A program made the position numbers and the translations under genes. A DNA stretch of 64,000 bases, taken from NCBI GenBank assembly GCA_003194525.1, contig NBIV01000040.1, positions 124,001-188,000 on the forward strand. The letters run 5' to 3'. Under the pieces are notes generated by a model. The model did not search any database. It saw nothing but the letters and a program-made list of their open reading frames with translations, and was not told the origin of the DNA. Position 1 is the first letter of the stretch, and each line of letters starts with the position of its first letter. This DNA comes from Gracilariopsis chorda (lineage: Eukaryota > Rhodophyta > Florideophyceae > Gracilariales > Gracilariaceae). This document shows positions 55,185 to 64,000 of this stretch, piece after piece.

Positions 55185-56161
55185 ACCCCAGAGTGAGCAA
55201 TCGGACAAGCCAGGATATCACTGAAAGTAGGCCAAACGGGCGTTTAGGCAGACTTCCAAGTCTCGCATGAACCCTATCAAACGAGCTTGGTAACGTTCCC
55301 CTGATAGTCTATACTTCATTGAAGTGGGTTTGCAGCAGCTCAACGATGGTCTGCCCGTGTATGATGCCGTGTTGGTTCTCTTGGGATCCGTACTTCCCGA
55401 CGGTGTAAGGGTCAACATTTGAAGTCATACTTACTGTCATCAAGGGGACACTCTCACCTTACCACACTTGTGCAAAGGGGAAAAGTCTACGTTGCAGGGG
55501 TGAAATTCTTCAGGACTACGTTATCGTCAGTACAAAGGTAGGAAGGCTGATCGTAACAGTGGTAGGAATCCTACCGTAGGATACTTCTCGTTCATGCGAA
55601 GGTATGTTCAGAAGTGACAGAAGGGACAATGGCTTTCCATCCGCCTGCAATGTCGGCTGCGATAGATGAGCGGTAAGCTTTACCGACGGTGCGCCGTGAT
55701 CAGTCACAAAACTAAGCAGCTGGCGAGCCGAAGGGTTACTAAACATTTACAGGAACCATTTACCGTCGGAATGTTCTGTTTGCCTTTTTTTGGCGGGAAC
55801 ACTGATATCAACCCATAGATCACTCTGTCTTCGGTCGCGGACTACAACTGCGGAGGTGGCCAGTGGACTGTCGGCTGTACGACTAACTACCACTATGGTC
55901 CACCACTCAGCCCCTCGAGGACTTGTAAAGCGATGTGGAATACGCTGACGGATATTTCGCGTTTCAACGAGGAACCATCTGTTGTTCCAGGAGCTTGATG
56001 TGATCCTTGTAATACTGAAGCACGGTTCGCTAATCCTTTGGCACTGCGTTCCTATTCCAAGTTCTGTTTCGCATGGAACTGCGCTGTCATATAGACATAT
56101 TCTTCGCACAACTTTTGAAGTGGATTTCGAGTCAACGGTGTCTTTTCAGAGCTCAACGATC
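55185..56161. other. Intergenic region, overlapping open frames of uncertain meaning
   Basis: About 980 bp. On the minus strand two in-frame open stretches (56109 to 55747 and 55746 to 55516) are separated by a single stop and overlap the upstream extension of the next gene. They have no ATG at the upstream end and no recognised motif. Either an unrecognised or broken minus-strand gene, or chance. Confidence 0.4.
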
Positions 56162-58033
56162 ATGGAAATAGAAGCTTTTTTAGATGCCGTATTCTTCCAT
56201 CCTTTTCCGAACCCAAGGCTCAAAACACCTGGTCCCACTTTGAAACCCAGGACACCGGACAAGCACGGGGATCCCGTTTCCTGGCGATGCTATCCGCCTA
56301 TTTTAGGCCACACCAACCCTCGGAAGGGTTTACCTGGTCTCTGCGACCAAATCTCGCTCTTATGCCCTTCGACTGCCTACGTTCTTCTACCCTCAGATAG
56401 CATTAGCGATATGAAGGGTGAAGATCTCGACCTTATAGTTGATGTTTCAGAGGCCCTGCGTTATGTTCATGAAGATCTGGGGGTTGATATGTACGTCGTT
56501 CTTGTTTTCAGAGAAGTGGCAACTGAGGTATGTCAAAGTTACGCGCATGTCTTTCAAGCAGATATAGCGCTCACAGGATGTGTGGGCAATCTCATATACG
56601 AGTCAATTTTGTTTGATATGAAGCCAACTTCACTTGATATTATAGGTGGTGAAGACCATCGACATCTGTCTCTTGCTTCATGCACTGGTCGAACTCCACT
56701 ACCCATATCGCGGTGTCGAATCTTGCCGTTCCAAAGGGCAGGATCACTTTATTCATTTGAATCACCTCTCAGAGTAGTTTGGAGAGGCTCTATATTCTCC
56801 CAAAACGATTCCGAATATTCTGGCTTCAGATTCCTTCATACTTCAACCCTGGGGATGCCTATCGGTCGTGTAACCATGAAGTCTTGCTACCCGTCTTCGC
56901 TCAGTGCATCTATATCTACCAGCGATCAGGCTGCATTTCTTGTTACGCTAGACATTACAGCGTCGGCGACGGCGATTGATCTGGTTGAATCATGGCGTGA
57001 ATGCAATGCACATGTCATTCTGGATTTTGATGGGGCAACTTTCGTCGCCTCATGGGCGCCTCCTCGCGAACAGTTGAACTACTGGCACATTATGGTTGTG
57101 TCTGCGGAGACCGTCTCTACTCAGGTTGAGAACGCTCATGTTTCCAAGACACGTCCTTGCTGTCGGATCTCGGACAAGCAGAGCATTTTACCGAGTATTC
57201 TCCCGCCGGACGTAATGGCCTTACCGGTCTTTTCTTTTAAAGATATGATCAGCGCGTCAGTCAACGGTCATCGAAGTCTCGTGAACTGCTTAGGTGATGA
57301 GTTAGAACGTCGCTGTGATTCATCGCAGGCTCGAAACTTAACCCGTGCGTTGAGTCTGAAACGAGATATGAAGTCGAAAATGGACCCTAACTGCAGAACG
57401 GTTCGGAGACGGCGAGAAGGTTTCGACTCAGAATCGCTAGATCACATGAAAGGTCCATCTAAGCGAGCAAAGAATGTGAACTATATCCACCTTAGTCCCA
57501 CTGTTTCTAAGAACAGTCGTTACAGACAGTTTCCTAGTGCATACACAATACAGGATTCGAGATGTTTGGCAAATCACTTTTCAGGTGCAGGGGAGGCTGG
57601 TCAGAGAAAGGTGAAGTCTCGTCTTGGCCGTCAGGTTTCTGTGAAGATTGACTACCGGCTTGTGGTTATTGCAATGCGACAGGCTTTCGAGTCGAGCCCG
57701 CTATCTTGTGCAGTAAGGCGTGGCACTACCAAGGACAAGGTAGACTTAAGGCCAAGGTCTTGGTCCAGGATGGGTCTAATGGCATCTGATTATGATGGGC
57801 CGGATACCGGTAGGCAAGAATCTCTTTCAGACGAAGAGAACACGTTCATGTTGCACGGGATTGAGTATCAGTGCCGGGACGCAACTGCTGAGGTAGAGGC
57901 GGCAATCCATACTGCAGGAGCTGAATTTATTCGATCTTCGATTAGTTCGGTGAAACTGTCAAGAGTTATGCATGCATTAGAAGAATTGAAGCGTCCTCTT
58001 CCTAGCTCAGGAGAGGGAGTCTCTGTATTCTAA
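56162..58033 (+). CDS. Unrecognised 623-residue protein
   Basis: A long undamaged single-exon frame. I chose the ATG at 56162 (MEIEAFLDAVFFHPFPNP); the frame is open 180 bp further upstream but without an ATG. The N-terminal third looks globular with alternating hydrophobic strands and helices (DLDLIVDVSEALRYVHEDLG, VDMYVVLVFREVATEV). The middle has more strands (ATAIDLVESWRECNAHVILD, FVASWAPPREQLNYWHIMVV). Residues about 399-438 are strongly basic (KRDMKSKMDPNCRTVRRRRE, then PSKRAKN), a likely nuclear localisation signal. The C-terminal part has KSRLGRQVSVKIDYRLVVIA and a final helix (VKLSRVMHALEELKRPLP). There is no signal peptide, membrane segment or enzyme motif. A nuclear structural or transcription-related role is possible but unproven. 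Its length without stops and its position in the gene island support a real gene. Confidence 0.75.
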   Translation: MEIEAFLDAVFFHPFPNPRLKTPGPTLKPRTPDKHGDPVSWRCYPPILGHTNPRKGLPGLCDQISLLCPSTAYVLLPSDSISDMKGEDLDLIVDVSEALRYVHEDLGVDMYVVLVFREVATEVCQSYAHVFQADIALTGCVGNLIYESILFDMKPTSLDIIGGEDHRHLSLASCTGRTPLPISRCRILPFQRAGSLYSFESPLRVVWRGSIFSQNDSEYSGFRFLHTSTLGMPIGRVTMKSCYPSSLSASISTSDQAAFLVTLDITASATAIDLVESWRECNAHVILDFDGATFVASWAPPREQLNYWHIMVVSAETVSTQVENAHVSKTRPCCRISDKQSILPSILPPDVMALPVFSFKDMISASVNGHRSLVNCLGDELERRCDSSQARNLTRALSLKRDMKSKMDPNCRTVRRRREGFDSESLDHMKGPSKRAKNVNYIHLSPTVSKNSRYRQFPSAYTIQDSRCLANHFSGAGEAGQRKVKSRLGRQVSVKIDYRLVVIAMRQAFESSPLSCAVRRGTTKDKVDLRPRSWSRMGLMASDYDGPDTGRQESLSDEENTFMLHGIEYQCRDATAEVEAAIHTAGAEFIRSSISSVKLSRVMHALEELKRPLPSSGEGVSVF

Positions 58034-58672
58034 AACCATCTTTAGTGTTTTGCACATAACACCCAGTAGCAGTCCTAGCCATTGAATAAGCGTCATCGAG
58101 ATAGGGTAGATCGTAGACCTTAGAGATTTAGGCTGCGTAAGATTACCACGGTATTTCTTAATGATGATAAAGATTTATAGCTTTTCGGAGTGAGTGAAGA
58201 GTGACGGTAGTAACACAACTACATTTAGCAGAAGGAAGGGGAAAGTTATCATTGGATGGCAGCCGCAGAAGTATCTAGGTTTCCTGCGAAGAGAGAAGCA
58301 TCTATTAGTAAGGTAACCGTTGAACTCTTATCACTACCCTAATGCCGAAATGAGAACTTGAAGCCCTTGTAATACATTGTCTATAGTAAACAGCACCCAC
58401 ACACACACAGATTCACAACTTCACCTCTGCAAGAAGCGTTTCATAGGTATCTAACGGCATGAGATGCGCACAAAAGCTCCTTTTCTTCCGGTCCTGGTAT
58501 CCAAGAAGCATCATTTATGTGTTTCATCCTATGTAGTTTTCCCAAGAAGCTTTACGTGACTTGCTTCGCCAGGTTAGTAGCTCTGTACGCTAAACTACGT
58601 TACGCTGCTTCAGCCACCAATCAACGAATATCACTGAGAGCTAAGATGCTTTGTCTGCGAAAACGAAGAATC
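58034..58672. other. Intergenic region between convergent genes
   Basis: About 640 bp with a short CA repeat (CACACACACACA near 58391). No gene seen; it must hold the 3' ends of both neighbours. Confidence 0.5.
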
Positions 58673-60334
58673 TTATCTTCTTTCAGTATATATGAAATCT
58701 TGGTTTCTTTGCTGCCATGCGGAATCTCTAGGTGGCTCTAAGGGAACTGTAAGACCACCCCCTTTTCCGGTACCAAGCGCGATGGAACTGTTGCCGTGGA
58801 ACTCAAGGGTATCATCTGCGCCCAGCTTCTCATAGCGTGAGTCCTTCCATCCAAATGGTGCAGGATCTAGGTAATGAATGCTCACATTAATCGGTTGCCT
58901 AGACTTTCTTCCACCCACATCGCCTGCGCCAGACCGACGTCTCCGACTGCCCCGCAACCCACTTTCTTGGTAATCGGCTATGCGAGCTCTTTGCAAGCGT
59001 TCAGTTGCATCTTCACGCATATGGTTGGCTAGCTCTTTGGCGTCATTGTCATAGCGCCATGAGGAGAATCCTGGTCGTAACGCTTCAGCATTAGCGCGAA
59101 ATGATTTCTGGGATTCTCTCACTGCAGCGTTCACAGAGCGCTCCAAACGAGGTTCAGAGTCACTAAAAGCGTCTAGCTTCTCTTTGAAAATGCGATAGGT
59201 TACTTCTCGTAACTTCGCTATCTGCACTACGAACAGATTGTACAGATCGGCATCTAGCAGATCCTTCAGCTCGTCCTTCTTTCTCTTGAAAGCTTTCGAG
59301 CCCTTGTGTGGAGCGGCATCTCGGTCAAATACAGAGATTGTATCACGGACCAGTGTGGACGCAGCTTGCCCAAAATTCTCAATGATACCTCCACCATCAG
59401 CTTCTCGCTTCCACACTCGGACACTCCTCTGATACTTTTCAAATACCTTCCTCATAGCGTTGTCGCAGTCAAAGGACGACATTAGATCTTTCATTGGTGG
59501 TACGTCGGCATTCTGGCTGACGTCTAGCTTCTTCCATGCTTCTTTTGCGGTTTCGGTTGTGGAATCAGAGCGAGCTATGGAGTATCTACCAGCCTCAAAC
59601 AAGTAATTGTCAGAGAAGGGGTCCAAAAGGCGAGTGCGTACATCGGCTATGGCTTCTTGATACTCGTTCGGCGTTAATCTCTCGTTTGGAAGCAGCAAAA
59701 ATTCAAACTCGAATACCTCGGTGACTAACTGAGGCGAGCGTGGAGGTTTGGCAACATTCTTATAAACGGTTTGCATCTCCTGCAAGAAGCCGTTAATCAC
59801 TTCCTGTCGAGAAAGAACGTCAGCTTCGTAGTCCTTAACAATGACAATGAAAGCTCGTTTCTCCGAGGGTGTCTCGGTAACATCATCAGCCTGCAGCATC
59901 AACATCTGGGTGATGCTTCCTTGCATAGCAGAGATGCCATTTGTCTGGACGCGGGGAAGATCATGCATTCGAACGATAAAGAGAAGAGCATCAGATAGGG
60001 CTAAACCAAGGTGACAAGCGCGTTCTCGCTGCTCTTCACGTGTACGATCGGGGCCATCAAACGGCTCCAAGCTGAGGACAAGAATGTCATGAGGGGAGTC
60101 ATTCAGAACTGCAGAGTCATCACCTCGTACTAATGCAGCGCAAATTCCTTCCGTCGGTGCGTCCGAAAAGGCTGTAGCAAACAACTGGTCCAGGAGGTTG
60201 TTTTGGCTCAGATTGTATGCGCCGAATGCAGTTAGTGTGGTTATTGAAGCCTCCGAATCGTCCTGAATCGGATTGAGTGCGGTGGTGTCTAGGACTCCGT
60301 CTGAAGAGACTAGAACGCTAACCTGGGAGGCCAT
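58673..60334 (-). CDS. RHD3/Sey1/atlastin-like protein, predicted pseudo-GTPase
   Basis: 553 residues from ATG at 60334, single exon. Residues 33-56 align position by position with the G1 region of the RHD3/Sey1 family. Where the P-loop FGSQSSGKST is expected, this protein has FGAYNLSQNN (37-46), so the Gly-Lys-Ser is lost, while LLDQLF (47-52) is kept. The G3 region (DVEGTDG-type) is LEPFDGP (89-95). The helix after it (GLALSDALLFIV) and ISAMQGSITQMLML match the family. The G4 strand FVIRD is IVIVKD (163-168). Residues 170-430 are helical, as in the family's helical bundle. The end (RGSRRRRSGAGDVGGRKSR, then HYLDPAPFGW) is basic and Gly-rich with no hydrophobic hairpin. Family members (about 800 residues) shape tubular ER using GTP; this one seems to be a soluble, non-hydrolysing relative. 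Divergent from the kinase gene. Confidence 0.75.
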   Translation of the reverse strand: MASQVSVLVSSDGVLDTTALNPIQDDSEASITTLTAFGAYNLSQNNLLDQLFATAFSDAPTEGICAALVRGDDSAVLNDSPHDILVLSLEPFDGPDRTREEQRERACHLGLALSDALLFIVRMHDLPRVQTNGISAMQGSITQMLMLQADDVTETPSEKRAFIVIVKDYEADVLSRQEVINGFLQEMQTVYKNVAKPPRSPQLVTEVFEFEFLLLPNERLTPNEYQEAIADVRTRLLDPFSDNYLFEAGRYSIARSDSTTETAKEAWKKLDVSQNADVPPMKDLMSSFDCDNAMRKVFEKYQRSVRVWKREADGGGIIENFGQAASTLVRDTISVFDRDAAPHKGSKAFKRKKDELKDLLDADLYNLFVVQIAKLREVTYRIFKEKLDAFSDSEPRLERSVNAAVRESQKSFRANAEALRPGFSSWRYDNDAKELANHMREDATERLQRARIADYQESGLRGSRRRRSGAGDVGGRKSRQPINVSIHYLDPAPFGWKDSRYEKLGADDTLEFHGNSSIALGTGKGGGLTVPLEPPRDSAWQQRNQDFIYTERR

Positions 60335-61538
60335 GGTGGCATGAATTGGGGAATGGTCGATCTGGGGCTTGAACTGTGAGCTGGCCTCCTCGGGTTGTAG
60401 CCGTGCTGCCGATCGGTGGTGCTGGATGTGAACCGACGCACGTCCAGATCAGCGCGCTGAGGTGGTGATAAAGCTCAGAACGGCAATCAGCAAGGCGGAT
60501 CACACGGCAGCGGCGGCGCGAACAGCGCGAATGATTGAGTTGGTGCTAGCTAGTGTCTACTAGTGTTGGTGGCTGCGGCGAGCTCGAGCTCTATCTGGGG
60601 GGGTAGGCTACCGTGGTACAACGGTATAAGGTTACACAGGCTGCTGCCGCTGCAGTACGACAGGGAAAAGGATGTACACAAAGAAATTAAATCGTAACGC
60701 AAAACGGCCCATGCACAAGTGCGGCATCGTGGACACTTGTACGATGTAAACGACGCTCCCATTCGTGGTACCTGTGCACTGCAACTCACTGTCCGGGGCA
60801 GCACTTGTGCAGCTCACATATCCGCTACTACCGTTGGGAAGAGATCTGGCAATACCCAACAACCTTCGCTCTCCATCGTGATTCAGCTGCTTCTCTCTTT
60901 GCTCTCACTGCGCGTACCTTCGGTACCCAAGGGAAGGCTTCGAACTGCATTAGGCGGAAGCACTTTCAAAGCGATTTCGTCTCACGTCCTCCGCTCCGTG
61001 TTTGATCCCAACTATTCGGAGGAGGCGTTTTTGGCGTTTTTCCCGGTTAGCGCTTCCTTTGCTAACGCCGGTAGCGATTAACCCTTGCACAGGATTGGGC
61101 TGTTCAATTACTATTTACTTTTATGAAACAAGAAACGTTTAAATTGAACCGTAGTGTGAACCATGCCGCTGTGATGTTGCGATGGGCTACGTACACGATT
61201 ACTGAGTGTTCTCCCACAGTTGGACGTTCACCCAACCCTATTGGCCTTTTTCAACGTTAAACGGCGCAAATCTATCCCTATAGATATCCTGTATCACTAT
61301 CCACGCAACCGCTCTGGTCACAGACTTTTCTCCCTTCCTCCGCTGCTGCCCTGCCCAAACACCAGCCGCAGACAACACCCCCTGGCACTTCCTCTTCGAT
61401 CAATTTCCGGAAAATGTGTCAACCACCGTCGCGAGTTTCGCGCAACTGTGTCTGTGCTGGCACACAGTAAGAGGCGCCTCCGCACAGTATCGTGCTCCGC
61501 TGTTCGTCAACATCTTATTGTAGCCGCTGCCTTTCACA
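60335..61538. promoter_or_regulatory. Divergent intergenic region (pseudo-GTPase / kinase)
   Basis: 1.2 kb between divergently transcribed genes. Open stretches here (60719-61081 and 61220-61702) begin without ATG or overlap the kinase start in another frame, and look like chance. It probably holds both promoters and the 5' leaders. Confidence 0.45.
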
Positions 61539-62984
61539 ATGACTTCTTCGCCTTCAATGGCACCGCAACCCGCATTCCCGCCATATCAACCAATTCTAGA
61601 CCAATACAGCGTCGGAAGTCAACTGGGCCGGGGCTGTTTTGCAAAAGTTTTCAAAGCCGTTCGGAACTGCGATGGCGTCCCCGTTGCAATCAAAGTCATT
61701 GAGAAGAAGCGATTAGATAACCAAGTATCCAATCTTCTTCACAATGAACTTCGCATCCTACAAGCCGTGTCTGAGCACCCAGGAATAGTAACCCTACTTG
61801 ACAATCTTGAAACAGAAACTCATGTGTTTTTCATCATGGAGTATGTCGCGGGCGGTCCGCTTCTGCACAGAATTGTATCCAGAGGTTCTTTCAGTGAAAA
61901 CGACGCTCGAATCCTGCTAAGAACCCTTTTGTTAACGCTCCGCTTTCTGGCCGACCTTGGTTGTGTGCATCGTGATATCAAACCGGAAAACATTCTCGTC
62001 GACAACCATAACAAAAAGTGGCCTGTAAAACTAACCGATTTCGGCTTCTCAGAAAAGATACAACCAGATCAGCTGTTGCATGACGCTATCGGTACGCCTC
62101 TTTTCGTGGCGCCTGAAATTTTGAAGGGGGAAGGCTATGACTGCGCCTGCGACATGTGGAGTCTTGGCGTTGTCATGTATCTCGTTCTCTGTGGATACCC
62201 CCCTTTCCCCATTTATGATGATCCACAAAAGCTTACAAGGGCCATAATCAATGGCGACTATTCTTTCCCTGCTAGGGAATGGACACATGTATCTGCTGAT
62301 GCCAAGTCGGTCATAACAGAGATGCTGCAGGTCAATCCTCAGAAGCGCCTTACTCCAGCAGAAGCACTGGCACGTCCTTGGATTTTGATGGCGCAATCCA
62401 CAACCGACTTGCCCAACAGCAAGCTCAAGTCCTTTAACGCCAGACGAAAACTGAAAGCTGGGTTCATGGCCGTTCGCACAACTTTCGGCTTGCGCAATAT
62501 TCTAGGATCAGCGAGTTTGCGCACTGATGCTGTAGACCAACAGGCTCTTCAAAGAGAAGTAGAAAGGAGTCGCGCTCTTATAGCTCGTGCAAGCAGAGAG
62601 GATGAGCTTTTCGCCGTTTCGGACGAAGGCCAGAACCCTGCCAACGCTCTTTTCCGGGAATCATCTGCCCGGATGACATGTAGGCATTCTCTTATCTTCC
62701 CCACTGGCATTACTGACCTGAGTCAAACAAACGATACCGATATCGACAAACCGAAGGGTCGATACGAGGAAGGGGCATTGCAATCAACGCACATACTAAC
62801 TAGTGATTCCGATGCACTGCAATCAAAGGCACTAGCTATGGTCGCAGAAGTCAACGAGGATGTGGATCTCGAGGACACCACTCTGTTTCTGACCGACAGT
62901 TTAGAGGGAGAATCACCTCCAAAACCGGGTAGGACTCTATTAAATCTGGAACAACTTGATTTTGGTCGCTTGGAAATTCAGTGA
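61539..62984 (+). CDS. CaMK-type Ser/Thr protein kinase
   Basis: 481 residues, single exon. Kinase domain 23-282: Gly loop LGRGCFAKV (29-37), ATP Lys K52 in VAIK, EYVAGGPLL hinge, catalytic loop HRDIKPEN (144-151) with D146, DFG at 167-169, TPLFVAPEI (186-194) and DMWSLGVVMY (205-214). All catalytic residues are intact. The HRDIKPENIL and CGYPPF signatures and W281 closing the domain place it in the CaMK group. After the domain comes LKSFNARRKLKAGFMAVR (296-313), very like the autoinhibitory/calmodulin-binding helix of CaMKII. The position equivalent to Thr286 of CaMKII (seven before the Phe) is Pro292. There is no EF-hand and no association domain. The C-terminal 170 residues are Ser/Asp/Glu-rich and probably disordered. 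It is likely regulated by Ca/calmodulin; substrates unknown. The start is the first in-frame ATG. Confidence 0.95.
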   Translation: MTSSPSMAPQPAFPPYQPILDQYSVGSQLGRGCFAKVFKAVRNCDGVPVAIKVIEKKRLDNQVSNLLHNELRILQAVSEHPGIVTLLDNLETETHVFFIMEYVAGGPLLHRIVSRGSFSENDARILLRTLLLTLRFLADLGCVHRDIKPENILVDNHNKKWPVKLTDFGFSEKIQPDQLLHDAIGTPLFVAPEILKGEGYDCACDMWSLGVVMYLVLCGYPPFPIYDDPQKLTRAIINGDYSFPAREWTHVSADAKSVITEMLQVNPQKRLTPAEALARPWILMAQSTTDLPNSKLKSFNARRKLKAGFMAVRTTFGLRNILGSASLRTDAVDQQALQREVERSRALIARASREDELFAVSDEGQNPANALFRESSARMTCRHSLIFPTGITDLSQTNDTDIDKPKGRYEEGALQSTHILTSDSDALQSKALAMVAEVNEDVDLEDTTLFLTDSLEGESPPKPGRTLLNLEQLDFGRLEIQ

Positions 62985-64000
62985 GATACATGTACGTCAC
63001 AGCACGGCAATGCAAGTCAGAACGTTACCGTGGCACGTCTCTGTATAACGCAGACTTGTACGATAATGCTGTTTGAGATGTGTGCGGACGTGGACCAAAG
63101 ACCTAAAGGTCATGCAATGGTTGTTTGATCATCGTGGAACAAAATGGGTCCTTGTCCGCCGCAACTACACATTATTACTGACATAGAACAATGGAACTAT
63201 GTGTATGTTTTGGGCCTTCGGATGTTCCGTATGTTAACTTTACCTAGAGCATGTGACCTGTCAGCGTGTATCATGGTTAAGGAACTGCGGTAGATATTGG
63301 TTAATGAAATTAATAATACTGGTGTATATATATGTGGTTAGCAACTTGGTGGTGGAGGCATCATGCTTCCACCAAGTGCTTTGATTATCTATTTGAAGAC
63401 ATTCCAGGAACAAGGACAACCAGTAGCAGGTGCACATGTCCAGATGCGCCCCATGCACTTTCGTATGTCCTATGCTGCACCTTGTGTCTCCAAGATTTCG
63501 AATGGGACGTTTGACGGTTGGCTATTTTGCTTGCTGCTTGGAAAATTGCGAAGCATGTAGTGCCCTTGGTTTTCATGAGTACAATGCATGTCTACCAACC
63601 ACTGTGCGACAATGACCAAACGAGGGGCCACTTTTGCCTCAGACAATAATTTTTATAATGGCGATGGGTACTGAGGCCCAGAGGGAATTGCATCACGTGA
63701 TGCCAGTAGACGAAGACAAGAGAGCGTTTATGCGGACCTGGAAGGATAGTTCATGTAGTATAGGGGATGCGCACTATGTTTCTCTTTCACCTTCAACGGC
63801 CAAATACCTTGTACATCCTCGGGAGACTCCTTTGCTCTTCACTTGCACAGAAAAGCTACCGCGCCGCACTGATTCCCATTACGCCTGACATTCTCACTGT
63901 TCTTTGGACGGAAAGTCGTAGTTAACAAGTCATTAAGCCACCCTCAAGCACGTTTTGCAAATGCTTTTCTCGCGACAAGTCCCAGAGAAAGATATGATCA
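62985..64000. other. No gene recognised at right edge
   Basis: About 1 kb downstream of the kinase. Several short open stretches (for example 63634-63888 plus) have no motif. It may contain the kinase 3' UTR and the start of a further repeat. Confidence 0.4.

Noticed and set aside
58388-58402. CA microsatellite
   Set aside because: Short and ordinary; only noted within the intergenic entry.
60719-61081. 120-codon frame in the divergent promoter region
   Set aside because: No ATG at its start and no recognisable feature.
61220-61702. 160-codon frame before the kinase
   Set aside because: Overlaps the kinase start in another frame and looks like leader sequence; the kinase frame is certain.
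1-64000. CRISPR array, bacterial operon or prophage
   Set aside because: No regularly spaced repeats, no Shine-Dalgarno-led gene runs, and all elements are eukaryotic types.

Overview
This looks like nuclear DNA of a eukaryote with intron-poor genes and a large load of decayed mobile elements. Four long intact single-exon reading frames sit together at the right end (53970-62984). Everything to the left is broken retroelement and DNA-transposon sequence. Compact intronless genes in islands between nested LTR retroelements fit a florideophyte red alga (Chondrus-like genome organisation). That assignment is an inference from style, not from a diagnostic gene. I see no rRNA, CRISPR array, bacterial operon or virus.

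Layout. 1-2.8 kb: broken minus-strand frames, one of them a Myb/SANT-like transposon-type protein. 3.0-5.6 kb: first Copia-type element (gag, protease, integrase). 6.2-11.5 kb: decayed plus-strand Ty3/gypsy internal region, joined to a Copia RNase H tail at 11.5-11.8 kb. 12.7-24.2 kb: a nearly complete minus-strand Ty3/gypsy chromodomain element (called G1 here) with two ~794 bp LTRs, a polypurine tract and, between pol and the 3' LTR, a long reading frame on the opposite strand. 24.6-26.6 kb and 36.8-37.8 kb: two copies of a non-LTR element tail with RNase H. 26.6-36.7 kb: a second Copia-type element in order (gag, integrase, RT, RNase H), split by other insertions including a pogo/Tc1-like transposase at 32.3-33.9 kb and an LTR at 35.2-35.8 kb. 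38.2-39.2 kb: hAT-like transposase remnant. 41.7-42.4 kb: solo LTR. 42.5-45.4 kb: pogo-like element carrying a solo LTR.

45.5-53.8 kb: a second minus-strand chromodomain element (G2). Its chromodomain is cut off by a solo LTR. Its 5' LTR is split by a Tc1/mariner element, which is itself split by another solo LTR. The order of insertion can be read directly from target-site duplications, and the undamaged G2 LTR supplies the empty site for the mariner insertion.

53.97-63 kb is the gene island: an MTU1/MnmA tRNA 2-thiouridylase, a 623-residue protein I do not recognise, an RHD3/Sey1/atlastin-like protein whose nucleotide-binding motifs are lost (a likely pseudo-GTPase), and a CaMK-type protein kinase with a CaMKII-like autoregulatory helix. 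The last two are divergently arranged. There is no sign that the four genes share a pathway. The G2 LTR ends only about 155 bp before the MTU1 start codon, so the 2-thiouridylase promoter region abuts the retroelement.
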